Of a DNA stretch of 64,000 nt, positions 17,940 through 25,994 are shown one piece after another. Made by a program: the position numbers and the translations under genes. Each line of letters starts with the position of its first letter. Positions within the stretch are counted from its first letter, which is position 1. The DNA comes from Acidimicrobiaceae bacterium (GTDB taxonomy: Bacteria; Actinomycetota; Acidimicrobiia; Acidimicrobiales; RAAP-2): assembly GCA_003161255.1 (NCBI GenBank), contig PMOQ01000059.1, forward strand, positions 17,254 through 81,253, read 5' to 3'. Under the pieces are notes generated by a model, which was given only the letters and a program-made list of their open reading frames with translations, was not told where the DNA came from and ran no database searches.

Positions 17940-18341
17940 CTAAGAGACCGGATGGAAGTGGACGAGCGCGACGTCGCCCACATCTTCGAACGTGGCTTCG
18001 ACCTCCATGCCGATCACGACCGCGGCCGGCTCAACATTGACGATGTTGGTGGTCATTTTGGGACCCTCCTCCAGCTCGACCACGGCGATGACATAGGGAA
18101 CCCGGTCAGCGAATGCTGGGTGCGTCGGCCGAAACGCAACCGTATAGGTGAACACCGATCCACGACCCGATACCCGCTCCCACCGGAGGTCGCTGGCGCC
18201 ACACACCGGACATAGATACCGCGGATAAAACACATAGCTGGAGCACGAAATGCAGCGCTGGAGCAGGAGCTCTCCGCGCTTGGCTCCTTCCCAGAAGGTC
18301 CGAGTGAGGGGCGACGGCCGAGGAAGCGGAGGGAGGGTCAG
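17940..18341 (-). CDS. DUF35 OB-fold protein with zinc ribbon (133 aa), CTG start
   Basis: Rubredoxin-like zinc ribbon plus OB-fold. CISCSSYVFYPRYLCPVC gives CxxC-x11-CxxC, followed by GSVFTYTVAFRPTHPAF. Such proteins bind Ltp2-like aldolases or thiolases and are needed for their activity. No ATG, GTG or TTG occurs in frame between the aldolase stop and the domain. CTG 18341 overlaps the aldolase TGA as CTGA and has AGGAC five bases upstream. It gives the normal family length, so a CTG start is inferred. A start inside the aldolase gene is the alternative. Confidence 0.8.
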   Translation of the reverse strand: MTLPPLPRPSPLTRTFWEGAKRGELLLQRCISCSSYVFYPRYLCPVCGASDLRWERVSGRGSVFTYTVAFRPTHPAFADRVPYVIAVVELEEGPKMTTNIVNVEPAAVVIGMEVEATFEDVGDVALVHFHPVS

Positions 18342-19489
18342 GGTGTCCTGCCCAGCAACAGGCTCACCTGCTCGCCCATTATCCCCCCGTTCCCGTGTAC
18401 GAAGGCGATCTCGAGATCCGGCACGGTGCGGTCGCCCGCACGCCCCTGCAATTGGCGGACCGCCTCCGTGACGTGACTCATGCCTCCCGCGATGCCGGAC
18501 TGCCCGTACGAGAGTTGACCGCCGTGGGTGTTCACAGGGAAGTCGCCGCTCCACCGGAAATCGTGCTCCTCGACGAACCGCCCTGCGGCTCCCTTCGGGC
18601 AGAAGCCGGCATCTTCGAGGGTGAGGAGGACGGTGATCGTGTAGCAGTCGTATATCGACAGAAGCCCGATGTCACCGCGGTTCACTCCAGCCATCTCGAA
18701 CGCCCGGTCGGCCGCTGGCTTGACGGCCGACGTCGTGAGATCCCGCGCGTACGTGGCCGACCAGTGGCTGACATGCTCTCCGACGCCGAGTATCGGAACC
18801 GGATCGCGCCGGAGATGTCCTGCCCGGTCAGGGGTGGTCACAAGCACTGCCGCGGCTCCGCCGGTTGGAAGCACGATCTCTAAGAGGTGGAGAGGGTCGA
18901 CGACGACTGGTGAGGCCAGGACGTCCTCCACCGTCAGTGGTTGGCCGTAGAAGATGGCGTCGGGGTTGCTACATGCGTTCGCCCGTTGGTGCACTGCGAC
19001 GAGAGCCATCTGCTCAGGAGTGACTCCGTACTCGTACATGTAGCGGCGAGCGATCATCGCGTAGCCGTAGTTGGCACCGGAGCCTCCGTACGGTTCCTCG
19101 AACTCCGCGGTGGGTGAGAGATCCACCACCGGATAGCCGCCGAATGAACCGCTGCGGGTCGATGCAGTCAGGCAGAGACACGTGGTGCAGAGTCCTGTTG
19201 CCACGGCCACTGCAGCCCGGGCGATCATGGCGGCACCCGTCGCGCCTCCATGATCGACTCGTTCGACGAAGCTGGCCTGGAGCCCAAGCATCTCGACGAG
19301 CACCACGGCACCCATGGACATTCGGGTGTCGTGGACGATCAGACCGTCGACGTCCCGAAGCCGGATTCCCGCGTCCCGTACAGCCAGGTCGGAAACCCGA
19401 CTTAGCATCTCCATCACGGTCTCATCGCCGGTGTCGCGCCGAGGCGGCAATTCGCCTATTCCGGTGATCGCGGACCGTCCCCGGATCAC
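18338..19489 (-). CDS. Ltp2-like thiolase-fold aldolase (383 aa)
   Basis: Thiolase-superfamily lipid-transfer protein. Instead of the thiolase nucleophile Cys, the loop reads VERVDHGGATGAAMI, so it should not be a normal thiolase. IYDCYTITVLLTLEDAGFCPKGAAG and PVNTHGGQLSYGQ match Ltp2, the retro-aldolase that removes propionyl-CoA from steroid side chains with a DUF35 partner. That partner is the next gene, overlapping by 4 bp. Start is GTG 19489; no strong ribosome-binding site is seen. First gene of the aldolase-DUF35-ligase unit. Confidence 0.88.
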   Translation of the reverse strand: MIRGRSAITGIGELPPRRDTGDETVMEMLSRVSDLAVRDAGIRLRDVDGLIVHDTRMSMGAVVLVEMLGLQASFVERVDHGGATGAAMIARAAVAVATGLCTTCLCLTASTRSGSFGGYPVVDLSPTAEFEEPYGGSGANYGYAMIARRYMYEYGVTPEQMALVAVHQRANACSNPDAIFYGQPLTVEDVLASPVVVDPLHLLEIVLPTGGAAAVLVTTPDRAGHLRRDPVPILGVGEHVSHWSATYARDLTTSAVKPAADRAFEMAGVNRGDIGLLSIYDCYTITVLLTLEDAGFCPKGAAGRFVEEHDFRWSGDFPVNTHGGQLSYGQSGIAGGMSHVTEAVRQLQGRAGDRTVPDLEIAFVHGNGGIMGEQVSLLLGRTP

Positions 19490-20065
19490 GTGTCGGCCAC
19501 TTTTCGCTGATGTGGCGGGCGACGGATCACCGGGCCGAGATCGTCTCGGCTGTCGGGGTTCGAAGCTCTGTCATATGGACTGCCTAGGGAAACGTCGAGT
19601 TCAGGAACCAGGTGCTTGGCCCTGCTGATCACGCCCCATGGCAACGATCCTTGAGTACAGCACGTCGAAACCGCTGAGACCATCCGTCAAAATTCTGACG
19701 CATACTGTGGTCAATTGTTGACTGGTGGCTTCCGAAAGCAATGCTCGGTAAGGTCCCGGGCGGTCGTAGACAATGGTTCGTTCTGCACAGGCCTTGAGCT
19801 TATAGACCGATCGCGGCGTGTTCGGCATGCCTGAACGCGGCAGACAAAGGCAGTCAGCTACGCACAACCAGTCGGACACCTCGTCAACCGGCTCCGGGGG
19901 CCTTAGCGAGGCGCAGCTCATTCGGACTCCTCGACCCGCGGGCGGCGGTGCGGATCGAAGGGAGCGTCACGGGCGTGGCCCGGGCTGTGGACGGCGCGTC
20001 CGAGGCCGGTGCTGCGCTCCTGGTCGACCCAGTTTCGGGAGACCACCTGTTGTGAACGAGTCGTC
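19490..20065. other. 576-bp region without a convincing gene
   Basis: Divergent intergenic space between the aldolase operon and the PRISE-type reductase. Small open frames exist on both strands but none resembles a known family or shows a good ribosome-binding site. It contains a locally AT-richer stretch around 19680-19740 with two short inverted repeats, listed separately. A decayed gene cannot be excluded. Confidence 0.5.
19685..19722. promoter_or_regulatory. Two adjacent GTCA/TGAC inverted repeats
   Basis: CGTCA-N6-TGACG at 19685-19700 and GTCAA-N3-TTGAC at 19710-19722 lie ten bases apart in the gene-less divergent region. Both have GTCA...TGAC half-sites, as many GntR-type operators do. 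A regulatory role is inferred from position and shared half-site only. Confidence 0.35.
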
Positions 20066-21151
20066 ATGAAGGTGGTGATCTTTGGGGCGAGCGGGGTGGT
20101 TGGTCATGCTGCCGCCGAGCACTTCGCCGGTCTCACCCAATGTGAGGTGATCACGGTCTCGCGCCGGTCGCCGAAAGTACCCGGCACAACGCACGCGAGC
20201 GTGGATCTGGCCGACCGGTCGGGGTCGGCACGGGCTCTTGCCGATCCGCTGTTCGACGGCACCACCCACGTGATCTACGCGGCGCTCGAGGAGTCGGCGA
20301 ACCTTTTCGCGGGATGGCGGGACCCAGAGCTGATGGCCCGGAACCTGCGTCTGTTCTGCAATGCCCTAGATCCGTTGGTATCCGCTAATGGAGGAACCCT
20401 CGAGCACGTGAACCTCTTGCAGGGAGCCAAGGCCTACGGTCTCCACGTTGGCCGCACGCCAATGCCGGCGAAGGAGAACGCTCCCCGTGCGGACCACGAC
20501 AACTTCTATTTCTTGCAGGAGGACGTGCTCCGAACGCTCGCCGGTGACGCACGGTGGTCCTGGACGATCCTGCGCCCGCAGGTGGTGTTCGGCGAGTCGC
20601 TGGGCAGTCCCATGAATCTCCTACCTGCGATAGGCGTGTACGCGGCGTTGGAACGCCAGCGAGGGCGTCCACTGGCCTTCCCGGGGGGCATCCGGTCGGT
20701 ACAGGAGGCAACAGACGCCCGCCTGCTCGCACGTGCTCTCGCATGGGCCGCCGTCGCTCCCGCGGCACGTGACCAGACGTTCAATGTGACCAATGGTGAC
20801 GTGTACGACTGGCACGAGGTGTGGCCCACCATTGCTGAATGTCTGGGGATGGAGGCCGGAGAGCCGGCGCCACTCCGGCTGGCCGACGCGATGCCCGCCC
20901 GCGCCGGTGAGTGGACGGAGGTCGTCGACCATTACCGGCTGCAGGCCCCCCGGGATATGGACGCTTTCGTCGGCGCGTCGTGGCAGTACGCAGACCTTTT
21001 GTTTGGATCGCTCGGATCTCGTCCGCTCCCGGCTCTGCTTAGCTCGGTAAAGATACGTCAGGCCGGCTTTGGAGACGCCATCGACACCGAGGCCATGTTC
21101 CGCCAGTGGTTCGCGCGCTTCCAAGAACTTGGGTTGCTGCCGAGACCTTGA
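20066..21151 (+). CDS. PRISE-type SDR, enone reductase-like (361 aa)
   Basis: Atypical NAD(P)H-dependent SDR of the progesterone-5beta-reductase/iridoid-synthase (PRISE) group, which reduces enones or beta-keto substrates. MKVVIFGASGVVG is the Rossmann loop. HVNLLQGAKAYG supplies the Lys motif and DNFYFLQEDVL matches the NFYYxxED motif that contributes the catalytic Tyr. ATG 20066 begins directly at the Rossmann strand; the frame extends 19 codons upstream without conservation. Stands alone, divergent from the aldolase operon and convergent with the binding-protein gene. Confidence 0.88.
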   Translation: MKVVIFGASGVVGHAAAEHFAGLTQCEVITVSRRSPKVPGTTHASVDLADRSGSARALADPLFDGTTHVIYAALEESANLFAGWRDPELMARNLRLFCNALDPLVSANGGTLEHVNLLQGAKAYGLHVGRTPMPAKENAPRADHDNFYFLQEDVLRTLAGDARWSWTILRPQVVFGESLGSPMNLLPAIGVYAALERQRGRPLAFPGGIRSVQEATDARLLARALAWAAVAPAARDQTFNVTNGDVYDWHEVWPTIAECLGMEAGEPAPLRLADAMPARAGEWTEVVDHYRLQAPRDMDAFVGASWQYADLLFGSLGSRPLPALLSSVKIRQAGFGDAIDTEAMFRQWFARFQELGLLPRP

Positions 21152-21366
21152 GTCCTCACTCCGCGGAGCCAGTTACCCGGGCAGGCCGACCCGGCCCGAC
21201 GGACGGCCGCACCGAACCCCAAAGTTCGACGGGGACCTAGCCCACCACCCGACGCTCGGCCAGGCCTACGGCGTTGCCACGACCACTAGCCGATGAGCGG
21301 GCCTGTCTTCATTCCGATGCCCAACTCAAACGAGCGGCAGTCAGCGCCGGGGAAGTCAACCTTCGT

Positions 21367-22644
21367 TTACTTGACTGATGAGGTCGAGGCGTATTTTTCG
21401 GTCTTCGTGGCGACGTCGTAGTGACCGACGTAGACCGCACCTAATGCATAGGCGCGGCCGGGACCGAAGGACACCGGGCTTGGGACACCGGGCAGGACGA
21501 CGTTGCGGAGATTCTCCCCGGCACGGGTGAAGCTCGACTCTGTGAGTTTTCGCCCGGCGTGCTCCGCGATCGTCGCAAGGAGTGCCAGGTTCTGACACGC
21601 CGTGATGGGCGCCGCATAGGTTGTCACCTGGAGCGACTTGCTGGTGACGATCTGGGGGGGTGCTGCTATTGCATCCGCGGGAAAGGCCCGCCGAATGACG
21701 CGCACGCAACTTTGGACAGCCGGCGTCGCCCACACTTGAAGGGGCTGTGCGATCGAGGTCGAGGTCAGCATGTTCTTAACGTAGGTGGGGTTGTTGGCGC
21801 CCTCGAGATATCCGTTGAGGTCCGCCGAGTTGGTGGCCACCCACGGCGGGTTGTAGCTGCTCTGGTTGGCGTTAAGGGCGTCGGGCCAGGTCGCAGAACC
21901 GTCACCTACCGCGACCACCTCGTTCACGCCGGCGCTCTGGAAGCGATCCGCGATGACGGCGGCCTGTGCATAGGCGGCGGGGTCGTCGCCCTCCGGGGCC
22001 GCGTCGATAGCGGTCTCGATGACGTCGACATGGAGCTTCTTGAGGGCGGCGTCGACGATGGCTATCTCCGCCTTGTCGGAGGTGTCGCCACCGAAGAGGC
22101 CCACCTTCTTGCCCTTGAAGGCGCCGAGCTTCGAAAACACGCTGAGCTGCAGGGGGTCGTATGCGGACGAAGGGGGTGTGAGGGTGAAGTTAGGGGCCTC
22201 GCCCGACGAAGCGGTTTTCTGCTCCAACCCGCTGCCGTTGATGGTCGGCACGTTGTCGGCCAAATAGCAATCCGGCATCAATGGAGCGATGGAGACAAAG
22301 ATCTGGTCGTCCTGGGTGAGTTGCGTGCACGAGGTGGCCGAGGGGGCGACCCCCACAGGGTTGACGGCAACGAGGTAGGCGACGATGTGCCGACCGAGGA
22401 TGCCGCCGTGAGCGTTCATGTTGGCGATAAGCGCGTTATAGGCGTCGGAGTAGTTACCGGGGTCGAGGTTCACGCCGATCGCACGCACTGCGGCGAAATC
22501 GACGTAGGGGATCCCGATTCGGATCGTCGAGGCGCTGACTCCCTGGGTGGTCGCGGCGGCAACCGGCGGCGATCCCGTCCCGATCGTGGCGAGCGAGGTC
22601 GCGAGAGCGACCGCGGCCGCGGCGATGACAAAGCGCTTCCCCAT
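21367..22644 (-). CDS. Exported ABC-type substrate-binding protein (425 aa)
   Basis: Periplasmic-binding-fold-I protein of the Leu/Ile/Val-binding (type 1) group. The N-terminus MGKRFVIAAAAVALATSLAT is a Sec signal with likely cleavage after the following Ala-rich stretch (PVAAA). There is no lipobox Cys. IRIGIPYVDF begins the mature domain and VSIAPLMPDCYLADNVPTING matches the family. ATG is preceded by GGGGGA. No permease or ATPase genes are adjacent, so it is an orphan that may serve a transporter elsewhere or act as a sensor. Divergent from the amidohydrolase at 22801. Confidence 0.85.
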   Translation of the reverse strand: MGKRFVIAAAAVALATSLATIGTGSPPVAAATTQGVSASTIRIGIPYVDFAAVRAIGVNLDPGNYSDAYNALIANMNAHGGILGRHIVAYLVAVNPVGVAPSATSCTQLTQDDQIFVSIAPLMPDCYLADNVPTINGSGLEQKTASSGEAPNFTLTPPSSAYDPLQLSVFSKLGAFKGKKVGLFGGDTSDKAEIAIVDAALKKLHVDVIETAIDAAPEGDDPAAYAQAAVIADRFQSAGVNEVVAVGDGSATWPDALNANQSSYNPPWVATNSADLNGYLEGANNPTYVKNMLTSTSIAQPLQVWATPAVQSCVRVIRRAFPADAIAAPPQIVTSKSLQVTTYAAPITACQNLALLATIAEHAGRKLTESSFTRAGENLRNVVLPGVPSPVSFGPGRAYALGAVYVGHYDVATKTEKYASTSSVK

Positions 22645-22707
22645 GGCTCTTCCCCCTTCAAGATGCGCCCTCGCGCTTCTTTCAAGACCAGGACGCTCTG
22701 AGAAACT

Positions 22708-22727
22708 TGCTGGCTACCAAGCTAGCA
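22708..22727. promoter_or_regulatory. Candidate operator, 8-bp arms in divergent promoter region
   Basis: TGCTGGCT and AGCTAGCA are inverted arms matching at seven of eight positions, four bases apart, between the divergent binding-protein and amidohydrolase genes. TATCAT at 22734-22739 could be a -10 box for the rightward gene. Symmetry and location suggest a repressor site. Confidence 0.4.
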
Positions 22728-22800
22728 CCGGGCTATCATTCGTGCCTGGGTGTCGCTCAGCGCGACAGCATGGGCATGGTTGTCGCCGAGAGGAGAAGTC

Positions 22801-24021
22801 ATGGGTCGAATTGCGATCATTTCGATCGATGGGCACGTCAAGGCATCGCGTGCGCAGTACCGGGACTACATCGAAAAGAAGTACCTCGAGGTCTACGACG
22901 AGCAGGTGAAGGCCGCTGAAGAGGCCGGCCTCCGCGACGCAGGCAACCTGCACATGGATTTCGATCCGGCAGTCCAGTGGGACTCGGATCTGCGGATGAA
23001 GAACCTAGAGAGCAAGGGCGTGGTGGCCGAGGTGCTGTTCCCCAACGGGCGGCCTTTCCAGGTCAACCGCCTCGATGACTTCGCGAGCTCGCAGAACGTC
23101 GAGCAAGCCGAGGAGGGCCGCCGGGCCTACAACCGCTGGCTGGTCGATTTCTGTTCCCTAGCCCCCGAGCGGCGCCGGGGTCAGATGCAGATCTCCCTCG
23201 AAGACGTCGACCGGGCTGTCGAGGATGTCTACTGGGCGAAGGAGCATGGGTTGGGTGGTATCGGGCTGCCAGCCCCACCGGCGGGCACCTTTTTCTTCGA
23301 CCCCCGGTTCGACCCCGTCTGGGCGGCAGCTCAGGAGGTAGGGCTCGTCATCAGCCAGCATGGCGGGGCCGGGCTGCCCGGTTACAGCCCTCCGGGGTTC
23401 GCGGCGATTCTCACGATCATGACCGAGAACGCGTTCTTCTCATCTCGGTCGCTCTGGCAGCTCATCGCCGGTGGTGTGTTCGACCGATTCCCGAACCTGC
23501 GGATGGCCTACATCGAGACTCAGCTGATGTTCCTGATCCCGGCGATCGCGAACCTGGACATGATCCTGGGTGCGGACAACGACGTGATGGGCTTCGCTCG
23601 GATGATGAACCGTGACCGGTCGGTCCAGCGCCTTGCCAGCGAGTACTTCCAGACGAACATCTTCGTTGGGGTCTCCCCGTTCTCCCCCCGGCAAATCCCG
23701 ACCCACGTGGCATCGGGGATGGACGCCATGGGCGAGCTGCTGGGGATCACCGGTGAGCAGCGGTCCTTGCCCGGGTTCCATATCGGCGTCGACGCGTGCA
23801 TGTTCGGGGTGGACTATCCGCACTTCGAGTCGATCTTCGAGCGGGTCCCCGAAGAGGTCGCTGACCTAGTCGGCGCGCCAGGCGTGACCGAGGATGACGT
23901 CCACAAAGTGCTCTTCGAGAACGCAGCCGAGGTGTACGGATTCGACCTCGGTGCGCTCCAACCCGACATCGACCGCGTTGGCTTCGAAACCGGCAACCTT
24001 CTGGCAACCGCGTCGGCGTAG
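22801..24021 (+). CDS. ACMSD-type amidohydrolase (406 aa)
   Basis: Amidohydrolase-2 family enzyme of a different branch from the paralogues at the left end. ISIDGHVKASRAQYRDYIE is the N-terminal metal motif, VISQHGGAGLPGY the middle His segment and FGVDYPHFESIFERVPE the C-terminal motif, so the metal site appears intact. ATG 22801 has AGGAGA six bases upstream and starts just before the first strand. The longer frame from 22750 is not used. Substrate unknown; the adjacent exported binding protein may bring in its substrate. Confidence 0.9.
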   Translation: MGRIAIISIDGHVKASRAQYRDYIEKKYLEVYDEQVKAAEEAGLRDAGNLHMDFDPAVQWDSDLRMKNLESKGVVAEVLFPNGRPFQVNRLDDFASSQNVEQAEEGRRAYNRWLVDFCSLAPERRRGQMQISLEDVDRAVEDVYWAKEHGLGGIGLPAPPAGTFFFDPRFDPVWAAAQEVGLVISQHGGAGLPGYSPPGFAAILTIMTENAFFSSRSLWQLIAGGVFDRFPNLRMAYIETQLMFLIPAIANLDMILGADNDVMGFARMMNRDRSVQRLASEYFQTNIFVGVSPFSPRQIPTHVASGMDAMGELLGITGEQRSLPGFHIGVDACMFGVDYPHFESIFERVPEEVADLVGAPGVTEDDVHKVLFENAAEVYGFDLGALQPDIDRVGFETGNLLATASA

Positions 24022-24088
24022 CCTGGCGTGCTTGCCGGTATCGAGCCGGCTCCCGTCCTCGTATGCCTGGGTAGTAGGTCGGCGGCTT

Positions 24089-24107
24089 CGGTAGTGGGTC
24101 AGTTTGA
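24089..24107 (+). repeat. Left terminal inverted repeat
   Basis: Nineteen bases that match the right end (24410-24428) perfectly in inverted orientation. Similarity stops at once inside the element, so the terminal repeat is exactly this length. Confidence 0.9.
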
Positions 24108-24115
24108 ATCTGACA

Positions 24116-24140
24116 GGCTCTGACCCGACGGGTCAGAGCC
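24116..24140. terminator. Strong hairpin, 11-bp stem with 3-base loop
   Basis: GGCTCTGACCC and GGGTCAGAGCC pair perfectly around GAC. It lies 25 bases past the stop of the minus-strand mini-gene inside the element and 95 bp past the plus-strand amidohydrolase, so it may end transcription from both. There is no T-run, so it could instead be a transposition-related structure. Confidence 0.55.
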
Positions 24141-24165
24141 GTAGGCTGCTCGACTGCACCGTTTC

Positions 24166-24377
24166 TCAGCGGTGCGCCAGGACTAATCCGAGTGCGACGC
24201 ATGCCGTCACGGCAAAGCCAACGAAGACGGCAAGGGGGAAGTGGTTCCCACTTGCGCGCCGTTCCTCTCTGAAGGCGAAAAGCCAAAGCCAACGAGAAGA
24301 ACCAGTATGAGCGGTGGAGCGACGACCACCAGCATCCACGGCCAGGGAAGCAGGCGGGAACTTCGTAGAAGTGCCAT
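24166..24377 (-). pseudogene. Two-transmembrane mini-gene, one frameshift, inside the element
   Basis: ATG 24377 opens MALLRSSRLLPWPW followed by the hydrophobic helix MLVVVAPPLILVLLVGFGF and a short polar loop. The frame then ends at 24207. A -1 change near a run of five C gives FPLAVFVGFAVTACVALG, a second helix, ending at 24166. Read together this is a protein of about 70 residues with two membrane helices and a short loop. The shift may be a mutation, a sequencing indel or recoding. No family recognised. Confidence 0.45.
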
Positions 24378-24409
24378 GTTCGGCCTCGGCACCGAGGTTA
24401 GGCTCCCGG

Positions 24410-24428
24410 TCAAACTGACCCACTACCG
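24410..24428 (-). repeat. Right terminal inverted repeat
   Basis: Perfect inverted copy of the 19-base left end, immediately followed by the second copy of the CGGCTT target duplication. Confidence 0.9.
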
Positions 24429-24456
24429 CGGCTTCGGGCGTCCTGTCGGTGCTCGC

Positions 24457-25203
24457 TTAAGGCGCGGCGTAGCCCCCGTCGACAACCATGGCCGAGCCGG
24501 TCGTCCAGCGAGAAGCGTCGCTGGCCAGGTACGAGTAGGCGCCGACCAGGTCGGCCGCCGAGCCGAGTCCAAGCGGGTGTCGGGCCGCGATGGAGGCGAT
24601 CGCCTCCTCTGGGAGCTCAGCGTGGATCCCCGAGAGGAATGTTCCCGGGCACACGCAGTTCACCCGGATGCCATCGCGGGCGTACTCGACGGCCGCGACC
24701 TTGGCGAGCTGGATGACCGCCGCCTTGGTGGCGCAGTAGGGGGCCGCGTGCGACCACGCGGTGAGCCCGGAGACCGACGCCGTGAGCACGATCGACCCCG
24801 ACCCCTGCTCACGCATGACCGGAACAGCCGCCCGGATCCCGTTGACGGCGCCAAGGACATTGACGCGGAACGCCCTCTCCCAGTCCTCGGTGGCCAGGTT
24901 GTGGATCCGACCATTGGGAGAGAGAACGCCGGCGTTACTGACCAGCACGTCGAGCCGGCCGAAACGCCCGACAGCCAGACGAATCACCGCTTCGACCTGG
25001 GCGAAGTCACTCACGTCAGCGAGGCGGGTCTCCACCCCCCCGGTGGGCTCTGGAAGGCCCGCCACTGTCGCTTCCAGCGAGGATGCGCTGAGGTCGCTCA
25101 GCACGAGATCGGTGTCGGGCTCGCCGGCGAACTGACTCGACAGCGCCGCACCAAGCGATCCCCCGGCCCCCGTGATAGCGATGACCCGTCGCGGCCCGGT
25201 CAT
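24457..25203 (-). CDS. SDR family oxidoreductase (248 aa)
   Basis: Classical NAD(P)-dependent short-chain dehydrogenase: VIAITGAGGSLGAAL Rossmann loop, VLSDLS at the end of strand 2, LVSNAGV, the Ser in TASVSG and the YCATK catalytic pair, with the C-terminal TTGSAMVVDGGYAAP. ATG 25203 overlaps the stop of the upstream SDR by ATGA. Second gene of a two-SDR operon divergent from the fused E1 gene. Substrate unknown. Confidence 0.92.
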   Translation of the reverse strand: MTGPRRVIAITGAGGSLGAALSSQFAGEPDTDLVLSDLSASSLEATVAGLPEPTGGVETRLADVSDFAQVEAVIRLAVGRFGRLDVLVSNAGVLSPNGRIHNLATEDWERAFRVNVLGAVNGIRAAVPVMREQGSGSIVLTASVSGLTAWSHAAPYCATKAAVIQLAKVAAVEYARDGIRVNCVCPGTFLSGIHAELPEEAIASIAARHPLGLGSAADLVGAYSYLASDASRWTTGSAMVVDGGYAAP

Positions 25204-25979
25204 ACGAGCAGGTACCCGCCGTCGAGGGTGAGCACCGTTCCGGTCACGAACGCCGCCGCGTCGGACGCCAAAAACAGATAGGCGCCGGCTAGGTCGCCGG
25301 CGCTGCCCCAGCGCCGTTGGGCAGTGTGGTCGAGGATGCGATCGGCCAGCTTGGGGTTGCTCTTCCACCCCTCGGCCAGCGGCGAGTCGAACCACCCCGG
25401 GGCCACCACGTTGACGGTGATCCCCGACCTCGCCAGGTCGAGCGCCAATGCCTTCGCCAGTCCAACCAACCCCGCCTTCGACGCGCAGTAGGCACTGAGC
25501 CCCTGGATTGGCCGGTCACCCAGCACCGATCCGGTGAAAATCAATCGGCCGCCCTCGGCCATGACGCGGGCGGCCGCACGCGCCCCGAGGAACCCCCCGA
25601 TGAGGTTCACCTCGAGCACCTCGCGCCACACCGCCGGATCGACCTTGAGCGGGCTGGCGACGACAGGCGATATCCCGGCGTTGCAGATCCAGACATCGAC
25701 GCCGCCCCACTCGGCGACGGTGGCGTCGGCAACCGCTTCATTGAATCCTTCGTCGGCCACGTCACCGCTGCAGACAAGGGCCGGGCCGGGCAGCTCGCCC
25801 GCTACCTCCTTGAGTTGGGCCTCGGCCCGCGCCACCAGCACCACCCGGGCCCCGGCCTGCGAGAACGCATGGGCGAGCACTCGCCCGAGCCCCCTGCTGG
25901 CTCCGGTGATCACCACGCGCTTGCCCGTGACGTCACCCGCAGTCGGGAAGCGTTCGGGGATCTCGATCTCTTCCGCCAT
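25200..25979 (-). CDS. SDR family oxidoreductase (259 aa)
   Basis: Classical short-chain dehydrogenase: VVITGASRGLGRVL at the cofactor loop, ICNAGI, FTGSVLG with the catalytic Ser, YCASK with Tyr and Lys, and the C-terminal VTGTVLTLDGGYLLV. VLVARAEAQ after strand 2 has an Arg, suggesting NADP. ATG 25979 is preceded by GGGAAGGACG. The palindrome at 25995-26010 lies just upstream and should control both this operon and the divergent E1 gene. Confidence 0.92.
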   Translation of the reverse strand: MAEEIEIPERFPTAGDVTGKRVVITGASRGLGRVLAHAFSQAGARVVLVARAEAQLKEVAGELPGPALVCSGDVADEGFNEAVADATVAEWGGVDVWICNAGISPVVASPLKVDPAVWREVLEVNLIGGFLGARAAARVMAEGGRLIFTGSVLGDRPIQGLSAYCASKAGLVGLAKALALDLARSGITVNVVAPGWFDSPLAEGWKSNPKLADRILDHTAQRRWGSAGDLAGAYLFLASDAAAFVTGTVLTLDGGYLLV

Positions 25980-25994
25980 CGTCCTTCCCGACTT

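Larger units (their letters stand above)
24083..24434. mobile_element. 340-bp non-autonomous insertion with target duplication
   Basis: A 340-bp segment (24089-24428) is bounded by perfect 19-bp inverted repeats, CGGTAGTGGGTCAGTTTGA at 24089-24107 and its complement at 24410-24428. It is directly flanked by the 6-bp direct repeat CGGCTT (24083-24088 and 24429-24434). These are the marks of transposition. It has no transposase. Inside is a strong hairpin and a frameshifted two-transmembrane mini-gene. IS family not identified; it would need a transposase in trans. It lies between the 3' ends of an amidohydrolase and an SDR gene. Confidence 0.88.

Noticed and set aside
18342..18554. Longer DUF35 protein starting at 18554
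   Set aside because: It would overlap the aldolase gene by over 200 bp, and the added residues are Arg-rich without similarity to the family.
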